Position numbers and translations under genes: made by a program. A stretch of DNA of 50,921 nucleotides. Origin: Streptomyces sp. JHA26. GTDB taxonomy: Bacteria; Actinomycetota; Actinomycetes; Streptomycetales; Streptomycetaceae. Of the stretch, positions 33,767 to 42,337 are shown in pieces. How positions within the stretch are numbered: position 1 is the first letter of the stretch; the number at the start of each line of letters is the position of its first letter. The stretch spans positions 1 to 50,921 of the forward strand of contig NZ_BDJC01000052.1 of the NCBI RefSeq assembly GCF_002005565.1, given 5' to 3'. The notes under the pieces were generated by a model, which ran no database searches, had not been told where the DNA came from, and saw only the letters and a list, made by a program, of their open reading frames with translations.

Positions 33767-34354
33767 TCAGACCGTAGACGGGGGCAGCGGCAACGGCAGC
33801 CCGGGAAGGCCGTCGATGCTCGTCGCGATGTGCTCCTTCTTGGTGAAGTACGCGCTGAGCGAGGCGTCGTCCTCCCGCGCGAACCGCTTGCCGTGCAGAT
33901 CCCGGTCGTCCTCGTACGCCATGAAGGGGACGCCGTAGCCGCAGGTGTCGCGGACGAGTTCGGCGGTCACGACGATGATCGCGCGCAGTCCGTGCCGGCC
34001 GGTGTCGATGCCGGGGAAGCGGGCCAGCAGCTCCGGGAAGCGCGGGTCGTCGCGGAAGACCGGCTCCCCGCGGCCGTGCACCCGCACGATGTTCGGCGGC
34101 CCCTGGAAGGCGCACCACATGAGGGTGATCCGCCCGTTCTCCCGCAGGTGGGCGATGGTCTCGGCGTTGGAGCCCGCGAAGTCGAGGTAGGCCACGGTGT
34201 GTTCGTCGAGCACGGCGAAGGATCCCGTGAGTCCCTTGGGGGAGAGGTTGACCGTCCCGTCGCCGCTCAGCGGCGCGGTGGCGGTGAAGAAGAGGGGCTG
34301 CGCCTCGATGAAGGCGCGGAGCCGGCCGTCTATGCGTTCATAAGTCTTTCCCAT
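33767..34354 (-). CDS. Pyridoxamine 5'-phosphate oxidase-family flavin-binding protein
   Basis: A 195-residue split-barrel protein (FIEAQPLFFTATAPLSGDGTVNLSPKG; VAYLDFAGSNAETIAHLRENGRITLMWCAFQGPPNIVRVHGRG; GVPFMAYE). Family members bind FMN or F420 and often reduce or oxidise small molecules; this group is near the PPOX-class hypothetical proteins rather than true PdxH. The ATG is placed by a CATAAT -10 box (34363-34368, minus strand) 8 bases upstream, so the message is probably leaderless. Co-transcribed with the L,D-transpeptidase-like gene. Confidence 0.82.
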   Translation of the reverse strand: MGKTYERIDGRLRAFIEAQPLFFTATAPLSGDGTVNLSPKGLTGSFAVLDEHTVAYLDFAGSNAETIAHLRENGRITLMWCAFQGPPNIVRVHGRGEPVFRDDPRFPELLARFPGIDTGRHGLRAIIVVTAELVRDTCGYGVPFMAYEDDRDLHGKRFAREDDASLSAYFTKKEHIATSIDGLPGLPLPLPPSTV

Positions 34355-34362
34355 GTCTAACG

Positions 34363-34368
34363 ATTATG
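34363..34368 (-). promoter_or_regulatory. -10 box CATAAT, leaderless PNPOx-family gene
   Basis: CATAAT on the minus strand ends 8 bases before the ATG at 34354. No ribosome site lies between. No clear -35. Confidence 0.45.
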
Positions 34369-34405
34369 GGTCGCGGGGTCCTGCGCGTCCCGAGGACCCG
34401 CAAGA

Positions 34406-34442
34406 TTGACGAATCATGCATACTTCTGCATACTCATGCAAG
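34406..34442 (+). promoter_or_regulatory. argH promoter with 10-bp-spaced ARG boxes
   Basis: TTGACG (34406-34411) and CATACT (34429-34434), 17 bp apart. TGCATA at 34417 and 34427 and TGCAAG at 34437 repeat at exactly 10 bp, one helical turn, across the promoter. This matches an array of ArgR half sites and should repress argH with arginine. Confidence 0.7.
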
Positions 34443-34472
34443 CCAGTGATTGCACGGTGAGGAGCGACACGA

Positions 34473-35900
34473 GTGAGCAGCAACAACGGTGACGTACGGC
34501 TCTGGGGCGGCCGTTTCGCCGACGGTCCCGCCGAGGCCCTGGCGAAACTGTCCGCGTCCGTCCACTTCGACTGGCGGCTCGCCCCCTACGACATCGCCGG
34601 TTCGCGCGCCCACGCGCGCGTGCTGCACAAGGCCGGGCTGCTCACCGAGGACGAGCTGACCCGCATGATCGCCGGGCTCGACCGGCTCGAGGCCGACGTG
34701 GCCTCCGGCGCGTTCGTGGGCACCATCGCGGACGAGGACGTGCACACGGCCCTGGAGCGCGGCCTGCTGGAGCGCCTGGGCCCCGACCTCGGCGGCAAGC
34801 TGCGCGCCGGGCGGTCCCGCAACGACCAGGTCGCCACCCTCTTCCGGATGTACCTGCGCGACCACGCCCGCGTCGTCGGCGGCCTGATCGCCGACCTCCA
34901 GGACGCCCTGATCGGCCTCGCCGAGGCCCACCCGGACGTGGCGATGCCCGGCCGCACCCATCTCCAGCACGCCCAGCCGGTGCTCTTCGCCCACCACGTC
35001 CTCGCCCACGTCCAGGCGCTGTCCCGGGACGCGGAGCGGCTGCGCCAGTGGGACGAGCGGACGGCCGTGTCGCCCTACGGCTCGGGAGCGCTCGCGGGCA
35101 GCAGCCTCGGCCTCGACCCGGAGGCGGTCGCCCGCGACCTCGGCTTCGAGCGCGGCAGCGCCGGCAACTCCATCGACGGCACCGCCTCCCGGGACTTCGT
35201 CGCCGAGTTCGCCTTCATCACCGCGATGATCGGCGTGAACGTCTCCCGCATCGCCGAGGAGATCATCATCTGGAACACGAAGGAGTTCTCCTTCGTGACC
35301 CTGCACGACGCCTTCTCCACCGGCTCGTCGATCATGCCGCAGAAGAAGAACCCGGACATCGCCGAGCTGGCCCGCGGCAAGTCCGGCCGCCTCATCGGCA
35401 ACCTGACCGGCCTGATGGCCACCCTCAAGGCCCTCCCGCTCGCGTACAACCGCGACCTCCAGGAGGACAAGGAACCGGTCTTCGACTCCATCGACCAGCT
35501 GGAGGTCCTGCTGCCGGCCTTCACCGGCATGATGGCCACCCTCACCGTGCACCGCGAGCGCATGGAGGAGCTGGCCCCGGCCGGGTTCTCGCTCGCCACC
35601 GACATCGCCGAGTGGCTGGTCAGGCAGGGTGTGCCGTTCCGGGTCGCGCACGAGGTGGCCGGCGAGTGCGTGAAGGTCGCCGAGGCCGAGGGCAAGGAGC
35701 TGGACGAGCTGACGGACGAACAGTTCGCGAAGATCTCCGCGCACCTGACCCCCGAGGTCCGTTCGGTGCTCGACGTCCCCGGCGCCCTCGCCTCCCGCAG
35801 CGGACGCGGCGGCACGGCGCCCGACGCGGTCGCCGTGCAGCTCGCCGAGGTGAAGGCGGACGTGGCCGGCCAGCACGCGTGGGCGAACGCCAAGAAGTAG
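34473..35900 (+). CDS. argH: Argininosuccinate lyase
   Basis: A 475-residue member of the fumarase/aspartase family that splits argininosuccinate to arginine and fumarate, the last step of the pathway. Segments: LWGGRFADGPAEALAKLSAS at the N terminus, EDVHTALERGLLERLG, RSRNDQVATLFRMYLRD, PGRTHLQHAQPVLFAHH, and the signature TGSSIMPQKKNPDIAEL (serine around 285). GTG start with GAGGAG (34459-34464). It lies 4.4 kb from argR, separated by minus-strand genes, but shares ArgR control. Confidence 0.96.
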   Translation: MSSNNGDVRLWGGRFADGPAEALAKLSASVHFDWRLAPYDIAGSRAHARVLHKAGLLTEDELTRMIAGLDRLEADVASGAFVGTIADEDVHTALERGLLERLGPDLGGKLRAGRSRNDQVATLFRMYLRDHARVVGGLIADLQDALIGLAEAHPDVAMPGRTHLQHAQPVLFAHHVLAHVQALSRDAERLRQWDERTAVSPYGSGALAGSSLGLDPEAVARDLGFERGSAGNSIDGTASRDFVAEFAFITAMIGVNVSRIAEEIIIWNTKEFSFVTLHDAFSTGSSIMPQKKNPDIAELARGKSGRLIGNLTGLMATLKALPLAYNRDLQEDKEPVFDSIDQLEVLLPAFTGMMATLTVHRERMEELAPAGFSLATDIAEWLVRQGVPFRVAHEVAGECVKVAEAEGKELDELTDEQFAKISAHLTPEVRSVLDVPGALASRSGRGGTAPDAVAVQLAEVKADVAGQHAWANAKK

Positions 35901-35929
35901 CACCCGGTGTGCCCGAGGGGCATCGCGGT

Positions 35930-35959
35930 TACGTTGGTCGGCAGCACCAAGAGCCGACC
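35930..35959 (+). promoter_or_regulatory. -10-like box and inverted repeat before the aldo/keto reductase
   Basis: TACGTT (35930-35935) is followed directly by GGTCGGC (35936-35942) and GCCGACC (35953-35959), perfect 7-bp arms around a 10-nt loop. It could be an operator at the transcription start, a leader hairpin, or the argH terminator. Confidence 0.35.
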
Positions 35960-35973
35960 GAACGGAGCCCGCG

Positions 35974-36945
35974 ATGCCCTTCGCCCGTCTCGCGACCGCG
36001 ACGACGCCCACCTGCCACATGGGCCTGGGTCTCGCCGCCGTGGGCCGCCCCGGTTACATCAACCTCGGCAGGGAGCACGACCTCGGAGAGGACCGCAGCG
36101 TCGAGGCGATGCGCCGGCGCACCCACGACCTCCTCGACGCCGCCTACGCGCAGGGAGTGCGCTACTTCGACGCGGCCCGCTCCTACGGACGGTCGGAGGA
36201 GTTCCTCGCCGCCTGGCTGCGGGAACGCCCCGACGTGGACGACGTCGTCGTCGGCAGCAAGTGGGGGTACACCTACACCGCCGACTGGTCCGCCGACGCC
36301 GAGCAGCACGAGGTCAAGGACCACGGCGTCGCCACGTACGAGCGCCAGCGGGCCGAGACCGACGCCCTCCTCGGCGACCGGCTCGACCTCTACCAGATCC
36401 ACTCCCTCACCCCCGACAGCCCGGCCCTCACCGACAAGGAACTCCACGCCGCGCTCGCCGAGGCCGCCGCGCGGGGCGTCACCGTCGGCTTCTCCACCAG
36501 CGGCCCCGCCCAGGCCGACGCCGTCCGCGCCGCACTCGCCGTGACCGTCGACGGCGAGCCCCTCTTCCGCACCGTTCAGGCGACGTACAACGTGCTGGAG
36601 ACCTCCGTCGGGCCCGCGCTGGCCGAGGCGCACGACGCGGGGCTCACGGTGATCGTCAAGGAGGGCATGGCCAACGGGCGCCTCGCCGAACCGCACGCGC
36701 CGGACGTCCTGCGGGCCGTGGCCGAGGAGACGACCCTGGGCTGCGACGCGGTCGCCCTCGCGCTGATCCTGCGGCAGCCCTGGGCCGGCGTGGTCCTCTC
36801 CGGCGCGGCGACCGTGGCCCAGCTCGGCTCGAACCTGCACGCCGCCGTCGTCGACCTCGACGACGACCAGGTGGCGCGCCTCGCCACCCTCGCCGAGGAC
36901 CCGCGCGCCTACTGGGAGCGGCGCGGGCAGCTGCCCTGGCACTGA
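35974..36945 (+). CDS. Aldo/keto reductase
   Basis: A 323-residue NADPH-dependent oxidoreductase. The catalytic tetrad is visible: Asp66 (YFDAARSYG), Tyr71, Lys96 (VGSKWGYT) and His143 (YQIHS). The C-terminal cofactor-binding segment GVVLSGAATVAQLGSNL is also present. Closest in style to the L-fucose/D-threo-aldose dehydrogenase-like group (VEAMRRRTHDLLDAAYAQGV), but the substrate is unclear. The ATG follows GAACGGAG. Single gene. Confidence 0.88.
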   Translation: MPFARLATATTPTCHMGLGLAAVGRPGYINLGREHDLGEDRSVEAMRRRTHDLLDAAYAQGVRYFDAARSYGRSEEFLAAWLRERPDVDDVVVGSKWGYTYTADWSADAEQHEVKDHGVATYERQRAETDALLGDRLDLYQIHSLTPDSPALTDKELHAALAEAAARGVTVGFSTSGPAQADAVRAALAVTVDGEPLFRTVQATYNVLETSVGPALAEAHDAGLTVIVKEGMANGRLAEPHAPDVLRAVAEETTLGCDAVALALILRQPWAGVVLSGAATVAQLGSNLHAAVVDLDDDQVARLATLAEDPRAYWERRGQLPWH

Positions 36946-37036
36946 GCGGACCCCGGCCCGTGTGACCGCCCCGGCGGCCTGATGCCCGGGTGTCCGGGTG
37001 TCCGTCGGCCCGGTGGTGAGTCGCACATGCCCACGA

Positions 37037-37074
37037 TGAGACGTGAATGTCTCACATGGGTTACCCTTGTCTCA
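37037..37074 (+). promoter_or_regulatory. TetR operator candidate and leaderless promoter
   Basis: TGAGACgtgaatGTCTCA (37037-37054) is a perfect 6-bp inverted repeat. A further GTCTCA half site (37069-37074) lies 20 bp on, across a TACCCT -10 box (37062-37067) and the ATG. This arrangement is typical of TetR autoregulation. Confidence 0.6.
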
Positions 37075-37619
37075 TGGCCGTCGATCGAGAACAGGTACTG
37101 CGCAGCGCCGCGGCCCTGCTGACCCGCAGAGCCACCGCGACCATGGACGAGGTCGCGAGGGCCGCCGGGATCAGCCGGGCCACGCTGCACCGCCACTTCG
37201 CCGGGCGCGACGCCCTCGTCCGTGCCCTGGAGGCGCTCGGCATCGCCGAGTGCGAGGCGGCCCTGGACGCGGCCCGCCCGCACGACGGGCCCGCGGCGGA
37301 CGCGGTGCGCCGGCTCGTACGGGAGATGGAACCCGCCGCCGGCCTGCTCGCCTTCCTCTACACCGAGAACCAGCTGTTCGAGGGCGAGCAGCAGAACGAG
37401 GGCTGGGCCCGCATCGACGCCCGGCTCACCGAGCTGTTCCGCCGGGGCCAGGAGAGCGGCGAGTTCCGCATCGACCTCACCCCGGCCTGGCTCACCGAGG
37501 CGCTCTACGGCCTGCTGGCCTCCGGCGCCTGGGCGGTGACCGAGGGCCGCGTGGCCCGCAACGACTTCACCCACATGATCGTCGAGCTGCTGCTCGGCGG
37601 CGCGCTTCGGAGAGAGTGA
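37074..37619 (+). CDS. TetR-family transcriptional regulator
   Basis: A 181-residue regulator. The HTH (about 20-45: ATATMDEVARAAGISRATLHRHFAGRDALVRAL) is intact and the rest is a variable helical ligand domain. The ATG at 37074 matches the family N terminus and the leaderless promoter; upstream in-frame ATGs at 37047 and 37056 fall inside the operator. It is 3 bp ahead of the MFS gene, so regulator and pump form one operon that it should repress. Confidence 0.88.
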   Translation: MAVDREQVLRSAAALLTRRATATMDEVARAAGISRATLHRHFAGRDALVRALEALGIAECEAALDAARPHDGPAADAVRRLVREMEPAAGLLAFLYTENQLFEGEQQNEGWARIDARLTELFRRGQESGEFRIDLTPAWLTEALYGLLASGAWAVTEGRVARNDFTHMIVELLLGGALRRE

Positions 37620-37622
37620 ACC

Positions 37623-39155
37623 ATGACCCGCACCCTGCAGTCGGCGCAGCCCACCGAGGCGGTGAAGCGCCCCGGCCGCTGGCTCGCGCTGTCCGTCCTC
37701 GTGCTGGCCGTACTGCTGGTGGCCGTCGACGCGACCGTCCTCGGCCTCGCGACCCCCTACATCAGCGAGGACCTCGCCCCCTCCGGCACCCAGCTGCTGT
37801 GGATCGGCGACGTCTACTCGTTCGTCATCGCCGGTCTGCTGGTCTCCATGGGCAGCCTCGGCGACCGCATCGGGCGCAAGCGGATCCTGCTGATCGGTGC
37901 CACGGCGTTCGGCCTGATATCGGTCCTCAACGCCTACGCCTCCACGCCCGAGCTGATGATCGTCGCCCGGGCCCTGCTCGGCGTCGCGGGCGCCACCCTG
38001 ATGCCCGCCACCCTCGCCCTGATCCGCAACCTCTTCCACGACCCGCGCGAGCGCAGCCTCGCCGTCGGCGTCTGGGGCGCCACCGCCTCCGCGGGCACGG
38101 CGGTCGGCCCGATCGTGGGCGGTTTCCTGCTGGAGCACTTCTGGTGGGGCTCGGTCTTCCTGATCAACCTGCCCGTGATGGTCGTCCTGGTCCTCGTCGG
38201 CATCAAGCTGCTGCCCGAGTCCCGCAACCCGGACCCCGGCCCGTGGGACCTGGCCAGCGTCGTCCTCTCCCTGGTCGGCATGGTCGGCGTCGTGTACGCC
38301 GTCAAGGAGGCCGCCGCGCACGGCTTCGCGTGGACCACGCTCGCCGCGGGCCTGCTGGGCGCCGCCGCGCTGTACGGCTTCGTCCGCCGCCAGCTGACCA
38401 TGCCGGTCCCGCTGCTCGACATGCGGCTGTTCCGCAGCCGCGGCTTCAGCGGTGCCGTCCTGGCCGACCTGCTGACCGTCCTCGGCCTGTCCGGACTGGT
38501 GTTCTTCCTGTCGCAGTACCTGCAACTCGTGCAGGACAGGCCGCCGTTCGAGGCGGGACTGGCCGAACTGCCCGCCGCGATCGGCGCGGTGGCGGCCGGC
38601 CTGATCGCGGGCCGCGCGGCCCGGCGCTTCTCGGTGCGTTCCGTGGTCTCCGGCGGGCTCGCCGCCGTCGGCCTCGCGCTCGCCGCGCTGACCGTCATCG
38701 GCCAGGACACCGGCTACCCGCTGCTCGGCGCGGCCCTGCTGGTGGTCGGCGTCGGCGCCGGGTTCTCGTTCACCGTCACCGCCGACGTGATCCTCTCCAG
38801 CGTGCCGGGGGAGCAGGCGGGCGCCGCCTCGGCGGTCTCCGAGACGGCCTACGAACTCGGCGCCGCCCTCGGCATCGCCCTGCTCGGCTCGATCGTGACC
38901 GGCGTCTACCGGGACTTCACCGGCCCGGCGGGCACCCCGGCCGCCGCCCACGAGTCGCTCGGCGGTGCGGTCCAGGCCGCCTCCGAGCTGCCCGCGCACA
39001 CGGCCGGGGCCCTGCTGGACGCCGCCCGCGGGTCCTTCGTCGACGGACTGACGCTCGCCTCGGGCGCCGGCGCGGTGGTGCTGCTGGCGGCCGCCGGCGC
39101 GGCCTGGTTCCTGCTGCGCGGCCAGCGACTGGAGGACGGGGTCGAGCACCCGTAG
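37623..39155 (+). CDS. MFS drug exporter, DHA2 (14-helix) family
   Basis: A 510-residue membrane protein with about 14 helices. Motifs are DATVLGLATPYISEDL in helix 1, GDRIGRKRILLIG (motif A), LGVAGATLMPATLALIRNLF (motif B), and GVWGATASAGTAVGPIVGGFLLEHFWWGSVFLINLP (motif C, the antiporter signature). It resembles QacA/EmrB-type exporters of cations, dyes or antibiotics. The coupled TetR gene suggests induction by a substrate. Followed by a strong terminator. Confidence 0.92.
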   Translation: MTRTLQSAQPTEAVKRPGRWLALSVLVLAVLLVAVDATVLGLATPYISEDLAPSGTQLLWIGDVYSFVIAGLLVSMGSLGDRIGRKRILLIGATAFGLISVLNAYASTPELMIVARALLGVAGATLMPATLALIRNLFHDPRERSLAVGVWGATASAGTAVGPIVGGFLLEHFWWGSVFLINLPVMVVLVLVGIKLLPESRNPDPGPWDLASVVLSLVGMVGVVYAVKEAAAHGFAWTTLAAGLLGAAALYGFVRRQLTMPVPLLDMRLFRSRGFSGAVLADLLTVLGLSGLVFFLSQYLQLVQDRPPFEAGLAELPAAIGAVAAGLIAGRAARRFSVRSVVSGGLAAVGLALAALTVIGQDTGYPLLGAALLVVGVGAGFSFTVTADVILSSVPGEQAGAASAVSETAYELGAALGIALLGSIVTGVYRDFTGPAGTPAAAHESLGGAVQAASELPAHTAGALLDAARGSFVDGLTLASGAGAVVLLAAAGAAWFLLRGQRLEDGVEHP

Positions 39156-39177
39156 CCGTACGGAAGCCGCGGGAGAC

Positions 39178-39216
39178 GCCGAAGGCGGGCCGCCGGTCCG
39201 GTGGCCCGCCTTCGGC
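39178..39216. terminator. Bidirectional terminator, 14-bp stem
   Basis: 39178-39191 and 39203-39216 are exact inverse complements (GCCGAAGGCGGGCC). It lies between the convergent MFS and acyltransferase genes. Confidence 0.85.
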
Positions 39217-39235
39217 ACGTGTGCTCCGCGCGGTG

Positions 39236-39958
39236 TTACGCCGCCTTCGCCTTGCTGGCGTACATGTCCACGTACTCCTGGCCGGACAGCCGCATGACCT
39301 CGGCCATCACGGAGTCGGTCACGGCGCGCAGGACGTAGCGGTCGCGGTCCATGCCCTCGTAGCGGGAGAACTCCATCGCCTCGCCGAAGCGGACCGTGAC
39401 CTTGCCCGGCCGGGGCAGGCCCGCGCCGCCCGGCTGGAGCTTGTCGGTGCCGATGACGGCGAACGGGACGACCGGGGCGCCCGTCATCAGCGTGAGCCGG
39501 GCGATGCCGGTGCGGCCGCGGTAGAGGCGGCCGTCGGGGGAGCGGGTGCCCTCCGGGTAGATGCCGAAGACCTTGCCCTCCTCCAGCACCCGGCGCCCCG
39601 TCATCAGCGCCGCGACCCCGCCCCGGCCGCCGTCACGGTCGACGGGGATCATGCCGACGCCGGTGAAGAACCAGGCCATCAGCCGGCCCTTGAGCCCCTT
39701 GCCGGTGACGTACTCGTCCTTGCCGATGAAGAAGACCTGCCGGTCGCAGGTCAGCGGCATGATCACCGAGTCGATGAAGGTGAGGTGGTTGCCGGCCAGG
39801 ATCACCGGACCGTCGCCGGGGATGTTCTCCACACCCTCCACCCGAGTGCGGAACATCAGGCGCATGATCGGGCCGAGCACTGCCTTGATGAACACGAAGC
39901 GGGACAACGGGTCCTCCGGTGTCGGGGATGCGGTATGAGTCTGTGCAGGTGAGGACAT
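39236..39958 (-). CDS. 1-acyl-sn-glycerol-3-phosphate acyltransferase (PlsC family)
   Basis: A 240-residue enzyme that esterifies lysophosphatidate in phospholipid synthesis. The HX4D catalytic motif is NHLTFIDS (His58, Asp63); YPEGTRS (Glu136-Arg139) binds the phosphate; VPFAVIG follows. A hydrophobic segment near residues 20-35 suggests membrane association. Several PlsC paralogues are usual in Streptomyces, so the acyl-acceptor is not certain. No ribosome site is obvious before the ATG. Confidence 0.9.
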   Translation of the reverse strand: MSSPAQTHTASPTPEDPLSRFVFIKAVLGPIMRLMFRTRVEGVENIPGDGPVILAGNHLTFIDSVIMPLTCDRQVFFIGKDEYVTGKGLKGRLMAWFFTGVGMIPVDRDGGRGGVAALMTGRRVLEEGKVFGIYPEGTRSPDGRLYRGRTGIARLTLMTGAPVVPFAVIGTDKLQPGGAGLPRPGKVTVRFGEAMEFSRYEGMDRDRYVLRAVTDSVMAEVMRLSGQEYVDMYASKAKAA

Positions 39959-40504
39959 TACTCGCGGCCCAGGGGGTCGCGCACGTCGGGTTCACCGAGG
40001 TCTCACCCGGTGTTGACGCGTGTTCACCTGCGGTGCCGGGGTGTCGCACGGCCGTGACGCGTACGGCGGGGTGTGAGGCAACTCGCGTTCGCGGGGAAGG
40101 AACCGCCCGCACGTGCTCGCCGCTCTCGCCGTCCTGGCCGCCGCCGCCACCGTCCTGGTCCGCGGAGACCGGCGGCGTCGCCCCTCGGGCGCGGACACCG
40201 CCCGGATCGAAACACGTACGACGCGCGGACCGTGTGAGGCGCGCCGTCGCAGCCGCGTCGCCGACCCCCTTCTTCTCCGTGGCCACGGTCCCGCCGGGCA
40301 CCGCCACGAGGAGTCGCGGCCACCGACCGCGTACCCCGGACCGGCGTCCCCAAGCCGACGGCACGTCAGACGTCCCGTCCCACCTGCCCCTCCACGCCCG
40401 CCCGACATCCCCGGTCACCCGCGTGTTCCGCACGCGGTCTCCCGCCCGTCATGTACGCGCCCCTACGATCGCCCCGCAGTGACGGTCGACGGCGGGAGGT
40501 CCCC
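39959..40504. other. 546-bp stretch without a supported gene
   Basis: No ORF has both a start signal and Streptomyces-like codon use throughout. A GTG at 40113 opens a short hydrophobic reading (LAALAVLAAAATVLVRG) after GGGGAAGGA, but the frame then turns basic and runs into the next gene out of register. It may be the remnant of a small membrane protein gene. The 3' end holds a TACGAT -10-like box (40464-40469) and GCGGGAGG for the next gene. Confidence 0.6.
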
Positions 40505-41710
40505 ATGGGCACGCAGGGCACGCAGGGCACGCGCGGTACGCAGGAGCCGGACGAGCGGACGGGCGGCACCGGACGGCGGGCGCTGCTCGGCGCGGCCGTG
40601 CTGGGCGGCGGAGCCGTCCTGGGCCTGTCCGGCACGGCGAGAGCCGCCGACACCCGGCACGGGGGCGGGCGGGGTGGACACGGCGGCCTGGAGGGCCTGC
40701 CCGTCCCGACGGTCATCGGCCACCGCGGCGCCAGCGGCTACCGCCCCGAACACACCCTCGGCTCCTACGAACTGGCCCTGGACATGGGCGCCGACATCGT
40801 CGAGGCCGGCGACCTCGTCCCCACCAGGGACGGCCACCTCGTCTGCCGCCACGAACCGGAGATCGGCGGCACCACGGACGTCGCCGACCACCCCGAGTTC
40901 GCCGACCGCAGGCGCACCAAGCTGCTCGACGGCGTCTCCACCACCGGCTGGTTCACCGAGGACTTCACGCTCGCCGAGCTCAAGACGCTCCGCGCCACCG
41001 AGCGCATCCCGGCCAACCGCCCGCACAACACCCTCTACGACGGCCGCTGGGAGATCCCCACCTTCGAGGAGGTGCTCCGCTGGCAGGACGAGCAGACGCG
41101 CAGGCGCGGCAAGCAGGTCTGGATCTACCCCGAGCTCAAGCACCCCACCTACTTCCGCAAGCTGGGCCTGGGCACGGAGGAGCGCCTGGCCCGGCTGCTG
41201 CGCAAGCACGGCAAGGACCGGAAGAACTCGCCCGTCATCGTCCAGTCCTTCGAGCCGACCAGCATCCAGCGGATGAACAGGCTGGTCGGCAACCCGCTCG
41301 CCGTCCTGCTGTCCGGCGCGAAGAGCCGCCCCTGGGACTTCGTCGAGACCGGCGACCCGCGCACGGTCGCCGACCTGATCACGCCCGCGGGCCTGAAGGA
41401 GATCGCCTCCTACGCCCAGGGCATCGGCCCCACCCTGGACCTGATCATCCCGAAGGACGCGGCCGGCCGGCTCACCGAGCCCACCACCCTGGTGCGCGAC
41501 GCCCACCGGGCCGGACTGATCCTGCACCCGTACACCATGCGCAACGAGAACCCCTTCCTGCCCGCGGACTTCCGCAGGGGCTCGGATCCCGACGCCTACG
41601 GCGACGCCTTCGGGGCCTTCCGGACGTACTTCGCCACCGGCATCGACGGCGTCTTCACCGACAACCCGGACACCGGCGTGCTGGCCCGCGAGGACTTCGT
41701 CAACCGCTGA
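40505..41710 (+). CDS. Secreted glycerophosphodiester phosphodiesterase
   Basis: A 401-residue enzyme that splits glycerophosphodiesters from lipids or teichoic acids to glycerol-3-phosphate and an alcohol. A Tat-like signal (TGRRALLGAAVLGGGAVLGLSGTARA, about 22-47) precedes the GDPD barrel, which starts IGHRGASGYRPEHTLGSYELA (His73, Arg74, Glu82). The next metal and acid segments are VEAGDLVPTRDGHLVCRHE. The usual E-x-D reads EAGD here. The extreme N terminus has tandem GTQ units from a 9-bp DNA repeat. GCGGGAGG (40493-40500) sets the start. Confidence 0.9.
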   Translation: MGTQGTQGTRGTQEPDERTGGTGRRALLGAAVLGGGAVLGLSGTARAADTRHGGGRGGHGGLEGLPVPTVIGHRGASGYRPEHTLGSYELALDMGADIVEAGDLVPTRDGHLVCRHEPEIGGTTDVADHPEFADRRRTKLLDGVSTTGWFTEDFTLAELKTLRATERIPANRPHNTLYDGRWEIPTFEEVLRWQDEQTRRRGKQVWIYPELKHPTYFRKLGLGTEERLARLLRKHGKDRKNSPVIVQSFEPTSIQRMNRLVGNPLAVLLSGAKSRPWDFVETGDPRTVADLITPAGLKEIASYAQGIGPTLDLIIPKDAAGRLTEPTTLVRDAHRAGLILHPYTMRNENPFLPADFRRGSDPDAYGDAFGAFRTYFATGIDGVFTDNPDTGVLAREDFVNR

Positions 41711-41743
41711 ACGGCACCACACCGGTTGGAGTGACATGCGGCT

Positions 41744-41767
41744 GCCCGGGGCAACCATCGCCCGGGC
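41744..41767 (+). terminator. Candidate terminator after the GDPD gene
   Basis: GCCCGGG (41744-41750) and CCCGGGC (41761-41767) pair around a 10-nt loop. It lies 19 bp before the sigma factor ATG, so it could also affect that gene. Confidence 0.45.
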
Positions 41768-41785
41768 GGCCGCGTCGCACTGCAT

Positions 41786-42280
41786 ATGACGCACGACCTG
41801 GTCACCACCCTGCGCCCCCTCCTGACTGCGGAGGTCTCGGCCGAGGCATATGCCAGCGGTACCGAGCCCGGAGACCTGGAACAGGCGGTGTGGCTACGCC
41901 TCCTGGAACGCCTGGAGGCCGACGGCCCGCCCCACGACCCCCACCGCTGGCTGCGCAGCGCCGTCCGCCTCGAGGTCCGCCGCACCCGCCGCACGGCCCG
42001 GGCCGAGCGGCCGTACGAGACCGAACCCGCCGACGCCGCCGAACGCGAGCCCGAGCAGCTCGCCCTCACCGCGGCCCGACACCGCGCCCTGCGCGACGCC
42101 GTGCGACGGCTGCCCGGCCGCTGCCCCCGCCTGATGGAGGCGCTGCTGTCCCCGGAGGACCTCACCTACCGGGAGATCGCGGGGGAGTTGGGTATCTCAC
42201 AGGGCAGTCTTGGGCCGGAACGTTCCAGATGTCTGGGATGTCTTCGCCGATTGCTGACGCCGGAGGTTGCGGCCCGCTGA
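41786..42280 (+). CDS. Small sigma-70-like (ECF-type) factor
   Basis: A 164-residue protein with a short region-2-like helical part (EPGDLEQAVWLRLLERLEADG; RWLRSAVRLEVRRTRR) and a clear region 4 HTH (LPGRCPRLMEALLSPEDLTYREIAGELGISQGSLGPERSRCLGCLRRLL). Compared with full ECF factors, region 2 is degenerate: it lacks the usual DxxQxxF run. No anti-sigma gene is adjacent. The ATG has no ribosome site. It may be an atypical sigma factor or a DNA-binding regulator derived from one. Confidence 0.75.
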   Translation: MTHDLVTTLRPLLTAEVSAEAYASGTEPGDLEQAVWLRLLERLEADGPPHDPHRWLRSAVRLEVRRTRRTARAERPYETEPADAAEREPEQLALTAARHRALRDAVRRLPGRCPRLMEALLSPEDLTYREIAGELGISQGSLGPERSRCLGCLRRLLTPEVAAR

Positions 42281-42337
42281 GGACGGGGATAGGAGTGGGG
42301 GACCACAGGTGATCAGGTGAGCGGGAGGCATGCGCAC

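Noticed and set aside
37043..39952. Plus-strand ORF of 969 codons across the TetR, MFS and acyltransferase genes
   Set aside because: It runs out of frame through two real plus-strand genes and antisense to a third; composition is Arg/Pro/Gly-rich noise.
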